Assembly (NCBI GenBank): GCA_030667965.1
Contig: DAOUUW010000006.1
Span: forward strand, 1-40,817
DNA: 40,817 nucleotides
Direction: 5' to 3'
Source of the DNA: Deltaproteobacteria bacterium
GTDB lineage: Bacteria > Desulfobacterota > Desulfobulbia > Desulfobulbales > SURF-16
Shown here one piece after another: positions 26,698 to 35,688 of this stretch (position 1 is its first letter; the number at the start of each line of letters is the position of its first letter). The notes under the pieces are model-generated. The model did not search any database. It was not told the DNA's origin and saw only the letters and a list, made by a program, of their open reading frames with translations. Made by a program: the position numbers and the translations under genes.

Positions 26698-27123
26698 TCA
26701 TTCATCCCGGGAAACATTTACGGAGCGTTTTTTCTTAAGAGCGCTCCGGCTCTTTTTTGCTTTAAGCCGTTTTCTTGTTGCTGACCTGGGGATTTTGGTT
26801 TTTCTCCGTGGCTTTGCTTCCTGCACGGCCTTATTCAATAACTCATGTAATCTGTCCACCGCCGCCTTCCGGTTTTGCCCCTGGGTGCGATAGCGGTAGG
26901 AAATCACCCGCAGCACTCCTTTTTTGTCAATCCGTGTTGCCAGTTTCTCAAGAGTCAGCCTGCGCTGGTGCTCTGTGAGTTTTGGTGAGGCCGCTACGTT
27001 AAAGTAGAGGGTGACCCTGGTTGCCACCTTGTTGACGTTCTGTCCGCCCGGGCCGCTGCTGCAGGAAAAGGAAAAGGTCAGCTCATTTTCCTCTATAGTA
27101 ATGTTCTTGTTTTCCGTCATCAT
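26698..27123 (-). CDS. arfB: ArfB/YaeJ-like peptidyl-tRNA hydrolase (ribosome rescue)
   Basis: GGQ motif SSGPGGQNVNKVATRVTLYFN; basic C-terminal tail (KPRRKTKIPRSATRKRLKAKKSRSALKKKR). Start at the MMTENK methionine pair assumed; the ORF track begins at 27186. Confidence 0.88.
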   Translation of the reverse strand: MMTENKNITIEENELTFSFSCSSGPGGQNVNKVATRVTLYFNVAASPKLTEHQRRLTLEKLATRIDKKGVLRVISYRYRTQGQNRKAAVDRLHELLNKAVQEAKPRRKTKIPRSATRKRLKAKKSRSALKKKRSVNVSRDE

Positions 27124-27203
27124 GCCGGACGTCATCTTCCTCTGGAGACGCTGTAAAGTTAGTAAATGTTTGATTAACCCATTCACACAAAATCAACGCT
27201 TTG

Positions 27204-27286
27204 GACTGAGTAGGGTGCGCACGGCGCACCTTTCTTTATTGATGATTGGGGCTTTAATTGGTGCGCAATGCGCACCCTACCCAGTC
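27204..27286. repeat. Inverted repeat, TAGGGTGCGCA/GCGCACC type
   Basis: GACTGAGTAGGGTGCGCACGGCGCACC ... GGTGCGCAATGCGCACCCTACCCAGTC. Confidence 0.8.
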
Positions 27287-27519
27287 GTCCCATGAGATGG
27301 GTTTGTCGAATATTTACTCAAATTATTGGATAAGTGATTGAGTTAAAATAATGTTCAACCACGAAGCGCACGAAGCCCACGAAGAAAAAAGAGGAAAAAG
27401 TTTTTGTTTGTTTTTTTGACGTTACAGTGCGTCTCTGCAAAGGAAGGTACCAATTCGATGCAATTTATGCTATATTTGCCGATTTTAAATCTAAAGCATA
27501 GGAATTTCCATTTTTTTTT

Positions 27520-27569
27520 AGACAGGATTAACTGGATTTTTTATCATGTCTATCTTGTTGATCCTGTCT
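27520..27569. repeat. Inverted repeat, GACAGGATTAAC type
   Basis: AGACAGGATTAAC ... GTTGATCCTGTCT. Confidence 0.7.
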
Positions 27570-27628
27570 AAAGCCCGCCCGTAGGGCGCTAAGTTCTAAA
27601 ATTCCAAGATAACCACGAAGGAGAAAAA

Positions 27629-28057
27629 ATGTCACAGGCAAAAAAAGGCGACAGCGTTAAAATTCATTATAAAGGAACCCTGCAGGACGGTACGGTTTTT
27701 GACTCTTCCGAAGGCCGCGACCCCCTCGGATTTACCATCGGCAGTGGCCAGGTGATTCCCGGCTTCGATGAAGCGGTGATGGGCATGAGCATGGGTGAAA
27801 GCAAGAATGTTACCATCCCGGCTGATAAGGCATATGGACAGCGCAAAGACGAGTTGGTCATGCCTTTCCCGAAAAACCAGGTGCCGCCGGAAATCAAGCC
27901 TGAGATAGGTCAGCAGCTGCAGGTCGGCGGCCCCGACGGTGAGCCCATCACGGTATCAGTTATGGAGATAACCGAAGACAGTATTGTGCTGGATGCCAAT
28001 CCTCCCCTGGCCGGTAAGAATCTTATCTTTGATATAGAGCTGGTGGAAATAGGTTGA
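27629..28057 (+). CDS. FKBP-type peptidyl-prolyl cis-trans isomerase (SlyD-like)
   Basis: GDSVKIHYKGTLQDGTVFDSSEGRDPLGFTIGSGQVIPGFDEAVMGMSMGESKNVTIPADKAYG. Confidence 0.95.
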   Translation: MSQAKKGDSVKIHYKGTLQDGTVFDSSEGRDPLGFTIGSGQVIPGFDEAVMGMSMGESKNVTIPADKAYGQRKDELVMPFPKNQVPPEIKPEIGQQLQVGGPDGEPITVSVMEITEDSIVLDANPPLAGKNLIFDIELVEIG

Positions 28058-28076
28058 TTATCTAGGCTGAAGGCTG

Positions 28077-28122
28077 AAAGCCGGGTGTTTTCTGTAAAAG
28101 GAGAAATGCCCGGCTTTTTTTA
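28077..28122 (+). terminator. Intrinsic terminator after the FKBP gene
   Basis: AAAGCCGGG ... CCCGGCTTTTTTT stem plus T-run. Confidence 0.75.
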
Positions 28123-28620
28123 TTTCTTCCCCAGCATTTTGAGCAGGATGTCGATTCCGTCCGGGCAGAAGGGTTTGTCGTTCATCATGGCAAGTATTGC
28201 CTCCAGGGGCATAAATTCACCGCTTTCCACCTCTTCCGCCTGCAGCTCCATGGGACCGTCATACACACAGGAAAATATACGGCCCCAGACCCTGTTGCTG
28301 CCGTCATCGTAAAAATTATCAAAAAGATTGGTAAGCTGAATACCGTCAATACCCAGTTCTTCCTGTAATTCCCGCCTGGCCGATATCTCGTAGGACTCTC
28401 CGGCAAGGACAACCCCGCCTGCGGCAATTTCATAATGACCCGGATAGATGTCTTTCGTCTCCGTTCGTTTCTGCACGAAAAGGTCGCCCATGCTGTTAAA
28501 GACAAGGATATAGGTGGCCCGGTGAATGAGGTTCTTTTCCCTCATTTCAGATCGCGCAGCATTACCGGTCTCATTGTTGTTTTCATCAACAATGGTGATG
28601 ATTTCTTCAGAGGATTTCAT
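28120..28620 (-). CDS. NUDIX hydrolase
   Basis: Nudix box GGVVLAGESYEISARRELQEELGI; start at MKSSEEIITIV (28620) because the longer ORF to 28806 overlaps the upstream nitroreductase. Confidence 0.92.
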   Translation of the reverse strand: MKSSEEIITIVDENNNETGNAARSEMREKNLIHRATYILVFNSMGDLFVQKRTETKDIYPGHYEIAAGGVVLAGESYEISARRELQEELGIDGIQLTNLFDNFYDDGSNRVWGRIFSCVYDGPMELQAEEVESGEFMPLEAILAMMNDKPFCPDGIDILLKMLGKK

Positions 28621-28627
28621 TGTTTTT

Positions 28628-29146
28628 CTACCATTTTTCCCAATGCACAGCATCTTCGTTGTATCGTGTACGGGCCTCCGGGCTTTCTCCGGGCCAGCCG
28701 ATGGCAATGCCGCACATGGGAATGATATGTGCGGGCAAATCAAAGAGCTTCCTGATATCATCCATCCTTTCCACTCGGGGATGAACACCCAGCCAGCAAG
28801 TACCAAGGCCGAGCCTGTTTGCCGCCAGCAGGATGTTTTCTACTGCAGCGCTCAGGTCCTGCAGCATATAGGATTCCTTGTTGTCGTGGGCCTTTTCAAT
28901 GTCTCCGCAGACAATGAACGCCGCTGTTGCCTGACGCAGCATTTTGCCGTGGGGCAGGACTGCTTTGATTGCATCCAGGGTTTCTCTTTTCTGTACCACA
29001 ATGAAATGCCACGGATCTCTGGCCACGGCTGACGGTGCGGCCATGGCGGCCTGCAGCAGGTCATTCAACATATCTTGTCCTACCTCTCTGTCTTGGTATT
29101 TACGAATACTGCGCCTGGAAAAAATAAAGTCTAAAGCCGGATTCAT
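28628..29146 (-). CDS. Nitroreductase-family protein
   Basis: MNPALDFIFSRRSIRKYQDREV...AAMAAPSAVARDPWHFIVV...GLGTCWLGV...GIAIGWPGE. Confidence 0.92.
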   Translation of the reverse strand: MNPALDFIFSRRSIRKYQDREVGQDMLNDLLQAAMAAPSAVARDPWHFIVVQKRETLDAIKAVLPHGKMLRQATAAFIVCGDIEKAHDNKESYMLQDLSAAVENILLAANRLGLGTCWLGVHPRVERMDDIRKLFDLPAHIIPMCGIAIGWPGESPEARTRYNEDAVHWEKW

Positions 29147-29254
29147 TGTATCTCCTCAATCTCCATTGGAGATTGTTTGGTTTTTTCTCTCGATGTCTGC
29201 GCTTATCGGATGTCTTAATAGTTGCTTCGCAAGTGAATTGATACTTTCTGATTC

Positions 29255-29334
29255 AGCCCTTAAAAGGGCGTAATATACCAGCCCAGGGCAACGCCCTGGG
29301 ATATGGAATTTTTAGTGTAAGCCCTGAAAGGGCG
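29255..29334. repeat. REP/BIME-like palindromes on left side of RAYT
   Basis: AGCCCTTAAAAGGGCG, GCCCAGGGCAACGCCCTGGG and AGCCCTGAAAGGGCG in tandem. Confidence 0.8.
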
Positions 29335-29350
29335 TGACATAAAAGAGCCA

Positions 29351-29803
29351 TTAATCCCATAAATATCGTTCATCATATTCAACGTCATACTTGTGGAGGA
29401 GTTCAAGGTATTCCTCCTGGAATGTTTTGTTCTTATGATGCTCGTGTTGTCCGTCAATGTAACGGATCAAGACATTCAGTTGGGATTGGCCCAGTGAGAA
29501 TACACCATAGCCCGCCTGCCAGGCAAAACTTTGACAATCTGTATGCTGCTTTTTGATCCAGGCTGATGAGCTTTTCTTTATCTCTTCAAGCAGTTTGCTC
29601 ACGGTTATGGTGCGAGGCAATGTACATGCGAGGTGTACATGGTTTTCGGTTCCACCGACGCGAAATGCCTCACTTCCATTTGCCCGGATGATCCCAGCCA
29701 GGTAAGCGTGTAAAGCTTTTTCTAAATCTCCGGGGATGGGTTCAACTCTATTTTTTGTACTGAATACCACGTGTAACAAAATTTTAGACAATGACTGTGA
29801 CAT
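29351..29803 (-). mobile_element. REP-associated/IS200-like Y1 tyrosine transposase (RAYT)
   Basis: ENHVHLACTL (HUH-type motif), VLIRYIDGQHEHHK Tyr-containing helix, C-terminal YDVEYDERYLWD; palindromes on both sides. Confidence 0.9.
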
Positions 29804-29820
29804 ATCGTTTTCTTATGTGT

Positions 29821-29901
29821 CGCCCTTTCAGGGCTCATAGTTTTGGGGTGCTTTTTTCCCAGGGCGTTGCCCTGGGCTGGTATGTTTAACCCCTTTGGGG
29901 T
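29821..29901. repeat. REP/BIME-like palindromes on right side of RAYT
   Basis: CGCCCTTTCAGGGCT, CCCAGGGCGTTGCCCTGGGCTGGTAT, ACCCCTTTGGGGT; mirror image of the left block. Confidence 0.8.
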
Positions 29902-30346
29902 AAATAGTTAGTAGCCGAATATTTACTACGTTCGAAATGACAACGGAGGAGTTTTCGACTTTTTACGAAACTGTCATGTTTAGATGGATTATTTCGTGAA
30001 ACAGAATGTGTGTACTATGCAAAAAAACAGGCAAAATGTCGAACTGTTTTAAAAAAGAAACGGAAAATCTTCTATTTCCTCCTCGTGTTCTTCGCGGGCT
30101 TCGTGGTTGACAATCACTTATTGTTGATATTGAACTTGGTGTAGTCTCCCTCCTTTTTTGGGGTTGTTTTAAAAAATGGCCTGATTTTTTTTCAATCCTC
30201 ATGGAACCATCTTCCAGTTTTATTCGTTTACTAAAACATGACCTTCTCCTGCGCCGCAGTTTTTTCAGCGGGCAGGGCAGGGGAGTAATCCGAATTCCGG
30301 CTTGTTTCTTCCGGTACAATCAACGGATTAACAAAGGAGAAAAACC

Positions 30347-30748
30347 ATGAAGAAAATACTCTGCGTAGCTGTTCTCTGTTTTGCCATGAGCGCTGTCCCT
30401 GCCTATTCCCACCATCCGGCTGCCGATTATGTTGATGAAGAGATCTATGCCATGATCGACGAGATGGTTTCCGACACCCCTCACGCTGATTTGGTTTTTG
30501 AAGACGAAATGGGTAACACCTCCGATACCAGCCCTGACATCATGGGCGAAATGGATGAGGACGGTGATGTGGTAACTGATGAAACAATCGATGTAACAAT
30601 CATTACTGCTGAGACAGTTCGAGACGTAGAAGATTTAATGAAGGCCGGTATTTTGACCGAAGTGTCAAGGCTCAATGGTGACGTAATGATCAGTATTGAT
30701 TTAACAAGTGAAGACAGCGTTACTATGACGATCATGCAGGTTGAGTAG
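30347..30748 (+). CDS. Small secreted acidic protein of unknown function
   Basis: RBS AAAGGAG; signal peptide MKKILCVAVLCFAMSAVPAYS; 133 aa. Confidence 0.7.
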   Translation: MKKILCVAVLCFAMSAVPAYSHHPAADYVDEEIYAMIDEMVSDTPHADLVFEDEMGNTSDTSPDIMGEMDEDGDVVTDETIDVTIITAETVRDVEDLMKAGILTEVSRLNGDVMISIDLTSEDSVTMTIMQVE

Positions 30749-30821
30749 AATTTTGTGCTGTTTAAAGATTTCCCAGTAAAAAGGAAATTTTATAATCTCA
30801 ATTTATACTAAGGAGAAAAAA

Positions 30822-31319
30822 ATGAAATCAGGGAAAAAAAGAGTTTTGTCGCGCTTCGTTCTTTCCAGCTTTACAATTGCTGCTCTGTGTGTGGCACCGG
30901 CGGTTTCTCTTGCAGATGAAGTTGTCGATACCGTCATTGCCCCCGGTGTACTGATTGAAGACAATGAGTTTGTTACATCGCTGACTTTCCATGCGGCAAT
31001 CGCCTTTGATATTGTCGATTTAGATTCCTCTGTAACTGTATGTTCTGCATATTCATGTGCAGAAATTGACTCCGCTTTTGCGGACAGCAGGGGAGAATTT
31101 GTCGCAAAAATTTCCGTAGATAAAATTGTTGATGTTGGGCTTGATATTAACGATTACAACGAATTAACCCTGGGAGGGTACATCGATTTTGCTAATGATG
31201 AAACATTCAGCGGCTCAGATGAGATATACTACAAAGGTGACAAGGCGATGGAGACGAATAAACCCGAAGAAACTCCTCCTAACACCCCTGAGGGACCCGA
31301 TGGCCCCCCCACTAAATGA
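30822..31319 (+). CDS. Secreted acidic protein of unknown function with Pro-rich tail
   Basis: RBS AAGGAG; signal peptide ending SLADE; acidic 165-aa protein ending KPEETPPNTPEGPDGPPTK. Confidence 0.7.
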   Translation: MKSGKKRVLSRFVLSSFTIAALCVAPAVSLADEVVDTVIAPGVLIEDNEFVTSLTFHAAIAFDIVDLDSSVTVCSAYSCAEIDSAFADSRGEFVAKISVDKIVDVGLDINDYNELTLGGYIDFANDETFSGSDEIYYKGDKAMETNKPEETPPNTPEGPDGPPTK

Positions 31320-31389
31320 AACTTGATTGAAACCTCTCTCGCTGTTTGCCGATTTTTTAAATAAGACAGAAATATGTTGAATGAACCAG

Positions 31390-31430
31390 AACAATCGGAC
31401 TGAGGGAAACCTGCAGTCCGATTGTTTTGT
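31390..31430 (+). terminator. Intrinsic terminator after the secreted-protein pair
   Basis: AACAATCGGACT - loop - AGTCCGATTGTT TTGTT, 12-bp perfect stem. Confidence 0.65.
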
Positions 31431-31506
31431 TGAGTATGCCGACAATTGCAGAGGTGTTTTGTCAGTGGTGTTGGTGGTGAAATTCAGATACAAATTGAGC
31501 AGGAGT

Positions 31507-31791
31507 CTAAAAATCGCTGAATGGAACGTAAGAAAAATGTTCCTCTTGTCTTGCGTCATGATTTGCTACTTTTCGTAGCCTTGCATTTTGTCGGGAATTA
31601 TCTTTCCTTCCGCTAAGCATCCAGCTCATAACAAAATGCTCGCAGCGGGTAAATTTCTCTGTAGAGCAGAAAAAAAGAGCATGATAGGTCAGCGGGATAT
31701 GGATACCCCCGTTACGCAGCATGCATCGTGAAGTGTCTTCCTGCCAGAACGGGCAGGCTTTTTTATTTTCGTTGCTGGTTTGGTTCAGCAT
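31507..31791 (-). CDS. Small Cys-rich protein sharing a motif with the PilZ protein at 35689-36231
   Basis: CPFWQEDTSRCMLRNGGIHIPLTYHALFFCSTEKFTRCEHF matches CPYWSADSCNGCIATKGGMYIPTREHARIFCRSQLYKQCYHF. Confidence 0.6.
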   Translation of the reverse strand: MLNQTSNENKKACPFWQEDTSRCMLRNGGIHIPLTYHALFFCSTEKFTRCEHFVMSWMLSGRKDNSRQNARLRKVANHDARQEEHFSYVPFSDF

Positions 31792-31909
31792 TGCGGTCTC
31801 GTCAATTTTGATTTATCTCTTTTCCTCATTATTTAGATTAACGAAATAAATTCCCTGAAGGTTCCCATAATTTTGTTTTTATGTAATTTTTTTGTAACAG
31901 AGCCGTGGG

Positions 31910-32500
31910 TTGGCCGGGCATCAGGGGCAGGATGAGAGAGCAGACCGCTTGAAACAACAACCGCAGCAGGAGGCTTCCGAGTTTGAAACGCTCGTAAAGC
32001 CCCATATCACTAATATGTATCAGTTGGCTTACCGGCTCACCGGCAGCATGGCTGACGCGGAAGATCTGGTGCAGGATGTGCTGGTGAAGATATACCCGCG
32101 CCGCCGGGAACTTCCGGAAGTGAAAAAACTTCGGCCCTGGCTTGCAAGGGTTCTTTACACATTGTTTGTGGACCAGAAGAGGAGGGCGGCGCGCTCCCCT
32201 CTGCGCCTATTGCGTTTTACAAAAAAGAATGAAAACGGGCAGGATGCCCTGCATGACATCCCGTCGGATGATCCCGGCCCGGCGGAAATCCTTGACCGGC
32301 GCTTTACATACGCAGAGATTCAGCAGGCTCTGAAAACATTAAACGAAGATCAGCGACATCTGTGCATTCTGCATGATATGGAAGGTTATACCTTAAATGA
32401 ACTGACGGAAATTTTATCAACGCCCATCGGCACCCTGAAATCCCGCCTGCACCGGGCAAGGGCGATTTTAAGAAAAATATTAAATAAGGGAACCTTTTAA
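31910..32500 (+). CDS. ECF-type RNA polymerase sigma factor (sigma-70 family)
   Basis: Region 2 LAYRLTGSMADAEDLVQDVLVKIYPRR; region 4 EDQRHLCILHDMEGYTLNELTEILSTPIGTLKSRLHRARAILR; TTG start uncertain. Confidence 0.93.
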   Translation: MAGHQGQDERADRLKQQPQQEASEFETLVKPHITNMYQLAYRLTGSMADAEDLVQDVLVKIYPRRRELPEVKKLRPWLARVLYTLFVDQKRRAARSPLRLLRFTKKNENGQDALHDIPSDDPGPAEILDRRFTYAEIQQALKTLNEDQRHLCILHDMEGYTLNELTEILSTPIGTLKSRLHRARAILRKILNKGTF

Positions 32501-32593
32501 GATTTATTTTCGTTATTTTGTTAAAGTATCTCTGTTAAAAGTAATTTTTATACAGACGCTTATCGGTGGCAAAAAAAGAGGGTTTAATCAGAT

Positions 32594-33268
32594 ATGAAAT
32601 GCGCTGAATGCATGACATACATAGATGATTTTTTTGATGGTGTCCTTGACCGGCAGGCCGTACAGAACATAGAAGATCATCTTGCCGGCTGCCAAATATG
32701 CCGAGACGCCTTTGCCGGAGAAAAGCATCTGCGTCATATGCTGAAATCCATGCCTGCTCCGCTTCCTTCGCCTGATTTTGCCGGGCAGGTTCTTGCCGGG
32801 GCGGTGGCTCAGAGCCGTGGCAGAAGCAGGTTCAGAAAAGCCGTGTCCATGGCCGGGGCTCTTGCCGCCGGTGTCGTTGTCTGGCTGATGCTTTCCCTGA
32901 CCGGTGGTCCGATGCATCCCGGTCCGGAAAACAAAATTGCATCCGTGCCGATGATCCTGGCGCTGCAGCAGGCAACCACCATTAGAATGGTTGTCAACGC
33001 GCCGTACGATATGCTGCAGTCAACCGTTACCGTTCTTGTGCCGGCACATCTTGAAATAGTCGGTTTTCCCGGAGAAAGTGAAATATCATGGAACACCGAT
33101 CTGCTGAAAGGAAAAAATCTGCTGGAATTGCCGGTTGTGGCAAAAAAAATCGGTGAATCCACCCTGGTTACACAAATTGATTATCAGAACAAAAGGAAAA
33201 TCTTGACACTGACAACGCAGATTGAGAATATTCAGCAAAGTTCGTTAAATGAAAAGGGTATAGCATAA
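32594..33268 (+). CDS. Anti-sigma factor with zf-HC2-type domain and single TM
   Basis: MKCAECMTYIDDFFDGVLDRQAVQNIEDHLAGCQICRDAF; TM SMAGALAAGVVVWLMLSL; directly downstream of the ECF gene. Confidence 0.88.
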   Translation: MKCAECMTYIDDFFDGVLDRQAVQNIEDHLAGCQICRDAFAGEKHLRHMLKSMPAPLPSPDFAGQVLAGAVAQSRGRSRFRKAVSMAGALAAGVVVWLMLSLTGGPMHPGPENKIASVPMILALQQATTIRMVVNAPYDMLQSTVTVLVPAHLEIVGFPGESEISWNTDLLKGKNLLELPVVAKKIGESTLVTQIDYQNKRKILTLTTQIENIQQSSLNEKGIA

Positions 33269-33308
33269 TCTGTTTAAGGCGTCAGGGTAAATTGAGAGAG
33301 GAAATCAA

Positions 33309-33788
33309 ATGATGAAATACATTTGTTCAAAGGGTATGAATATGAAAGCATTCAAATATTTCACCGCAGCATCCGTGGTTCTGCTTGGCATTAGTGTGAC
33401 CAATACGGGTTTTGCTTTTAATCAGGATATTGGGGATTTGGAGATCACCATGGAGGTGGTGGGGGAATCATCCCGTAGCGCCTCGGATATTGTCAACAAA
33501 ATTGAGCTTCCAAGCCGCGTACAGGAAAGGGCCAGAAATTTTGAGCAGGTACGGGATACCAATGAAAATGGCGATCCTGAGGGGGATGTTGACCAGGCCC
33601 GCGAAATGATCCGGGAAATGCAGATGCATCAGGAGGAAGTGCAGGAACAGCAAACGGACAGCCTTAATGATGTCGGAGAAATAACCCAGGACATGCGCGG
33701 CAGTCGGGAACTGGTGGAGGATGCACGGGAACAGGGAGTGGAGGCTCTTGACGATATTCGTCAAAAGAACCAGAAATACGGGAGGTGA
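33309..33788 (+). CDS. Secreted helical, Glu/Gln/Arg-rich protein of unknown function
   Basis: Signal peptide MKAFKYFTAASVVLLGISVTNTGFAF; charged helical remainder; same operon as ECF/anti-sigma. Confidence 0.7.
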   Translation: MMKYICSKGMNMKAFKYFTAASVVLLGISVTNTGFAFNQDIGDLEITMEVVGESSRSASDIVNKIELPSRVQERARNFEQVRDTNENGDPEGDVDQAREMIREMQMHQEEVQEQQTDSLNDVGEITQDMRGSRELVEDAREQGVEALDDIRQKNQKYGR

Positions 33789-33791
33789 AAT

Positions 33792-34163
33792 ATGCTTTGC
33801 CAATCGTGTCGGAAGTTCCGTCTCAGTGACGAAGACGCCCCAAACATTTTAACATCAATGCGGGTTGAGAATTCAGAAGATACATTGCCGTACCATGTTC
33901 CCTCACCTGTTCTTTTTGAAACCTATAAATGCTCGCATAACTTTTCCTGCCTGCAAACAGGAATCGGCAATGGCCCCGGTAATTGTGAGGTGTTGCAAGC
34001 CTATGGCTATGGCATCCTGCATTTAAAAAGCAGAGAGCCTGATTCCTTATGTCTTTATCGTGTTTCTTCAAGTATTGTGGGGGAAGTTTGTACATGCCCA
34101 ACATATAACGCTCTGTACCGGATGAGGAATCCCGAAAGCGTTGAGCACTTGAACGATGAATAA
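33792..34163 (+). CDS. Small 8-Cys protein of unknown function, candidate metal-binding
   Basis: GGGAGGTG RBS before ATG; CQSC, CSHNFSC, C, C and CTC cysteine pattern in 123 aa. Confidence 0.6.
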   Translation: MLCQSCRKFRLSDEDAPNILTSMRVENSEDTLPYHVPSPVLFETYKCSHNFSCLQTGIGNGPGNCEVLQAYGYGILHLKSREPDSLCLYRVSSSIVGEVCTCPTYNALYRMRNPESVEHLNDE

Positions 34164-34198
34164 GCGGTTGTTGGGGAGAGGGCCAGGGTGTGAGGGGG

Positions 34199-35497
34199 TC
34201 AGAAAATTTTTCCAATGGAAAAAGTGACCATATTCCGACTGTAATCATAGTCGTAGGTGGAAACATTGTTCGTGTACTGGTATTCCCCTTTTATTTCCCA
34301 TCCTTTTTTCATGTACAGGGTTAAGCCCAAATCTGCCCGGAAACGATCCTCCTCCCTGTCGGACCCACCCCTTATGTCATAGTTGCTTCTGCGGAAAGAA
34401 CAACCCAATGAAATTTTTATTTTTTCGGATGGCTGGATATGCAGGGCGCCCATGACACTGTGCCGGGTGGGGGAATAGTCGTGCTCATCCCTGTCATTTA
34501 CTTCAAGTACATAGGCAAACACAGCCCGGTATGCCGACCGTTTCCAGGATGACTCGGCAAGCGCCTGGTGGCGCCAGCCTTCCAGGTATTCATAATCGCT
34601 GTCCAGGATATCAATATAGCCGGCACGGTAGCGAAAACGGCCGGAAGCCTTGATTACTGCGAGGGGGCATTGCACCTGCAGAATCAGCCCCGGCGTCTGT
34701 TCAAAGAGTTCGTTGCCAAGCCCGGTGATCCAGTATTCTCCACCTGCCGTAATCTGCAGGGAGTCTGTCTTTTTCTTGTAGCGCAGGTTCATTCCGACTG
34801 TTGCGACATCGTAATCATCCAGCTCGAAATACTCCATAACATAGGCATTCATGTTGAGCTGAATGGCGCTTCCGGCAGATTGTCCTGTAAATGAGCGGCT
34901 CAAATGGCCGAGGGCTTCGATAAAAAAATCATCTTGGCCGCTGTTCTGCAAGGTTTCTGTTTGTGAAACGAGTGCGGCATTATCGTCATACCCCAGCCCC
35001 AGGGATCCAAATTTGAGCCAGATGTCTTTTTTTTCATCTTTCCGGAGAAAATCAAGGGCTGCAGCTGCCATTATGCGCAGCTTTTCGTCATCGGCCTCGG
35101 CATAGGCCCGGTTAAACCAGGAAAGCGCGTTCTGTGTGTCGGAAAGTTTTAAGGAGATGAGTCCCAGATTGTAGTATGCCAGAGGCGACATATCCGGGAA
35201 TTCGGCTGTTTGTTGAAATGCCTTTTCCGCCTGATCGTATTGTCCCATTTTGTAGGAGCACACGCCGATATTGTAATACAGGGCGGGCTTTGCCATTCCA
35301 GCCGCCTCGGCCTGGAGAAATGACTGCAGGGCAGGTTCAAAAGCACCGCGTTTGAACGCTTCCATGCCGGATTGAAAAAAGACGGAAGCCCGTGTCGCCT
35401 CTATGTCATTATCCTGAGCCGACGATGATACCCCACACGGTCCAAGTGACAGAAGCAGCAGGCATAAAAATATGATAATTCGGGACGTCATGAGCAT
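34199..35497 (-). CDS. TPR-repeat protein with C-terminal outer-membrane beta-barrel
   Basis: Signal peptide; TPRs ALYYNIGVCSYKMGQYDQAEKAFQQ, LAYYNLGLISLKLSDTQNALSWFNRAY; amphipathic strands ending ...NMVTFSIGKIF. Confidence 0.8.
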   Translation of the reverse strand: MLMTSRIIIFLCLLLLSLGPCGVSSSAQDNDIEATRASVFFQSGMEAFKRGAFEPALQSFLQAEAAGMAKPALYYNIGVCSYKMGQYDQAEKAFQQTAEFPDMSPLAYYNLGLISLKLSDTQNALSWFNRAYAEADDEKLRIMAAAALDFLRKDEKKDIWLKFGSLGLGYDDNAALVSQTETLQNSGQDDFFIEALGHLSRSFTGQSAGSAIQLNMNAYVMEYFELDDYDVATVGMNLRYKKKTDSLQITAGGEYWITGLGNELFEQTPGLILQVQCPLAVIKASGRFRYRAGYIDILDSDYEYLEGWRHQALAESSWKRSAYRAVFAYVLEVNDRDEHDYSPTRHSVMGALHIQPSEKIKISLGCSFRRSNYDIRGGSDREEDRFRADLGLTLYMKKGWEIKGEYQYTNNVSTYDYDYSRNMVTFSIGKIF

Positions 35498-35688
35498 TTT
35501 CGCAGGGTTTTCAGATGATTCAAGTCAGGGGTAATCAATAATGTATTATCCGAAGATATTATGAAAAGATACCATTTTTAAAACAATGGAGTCCAGTGAA
35601 AATAAAAAAGGGAAGCAACACGGAAGCCCTTCCCCTTGATGAGATGATGTCAGTTGCAAAAATCTATCTCAGCACTTTTCATGCCGGA

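Noticed and set aside
29963-30319. 118-aa - strand ORF of basic low-complexity composition
   Set aside because: Traverses a CACGAAG repeat, Arg/Lys-rich, no RBS; likely non-coding.
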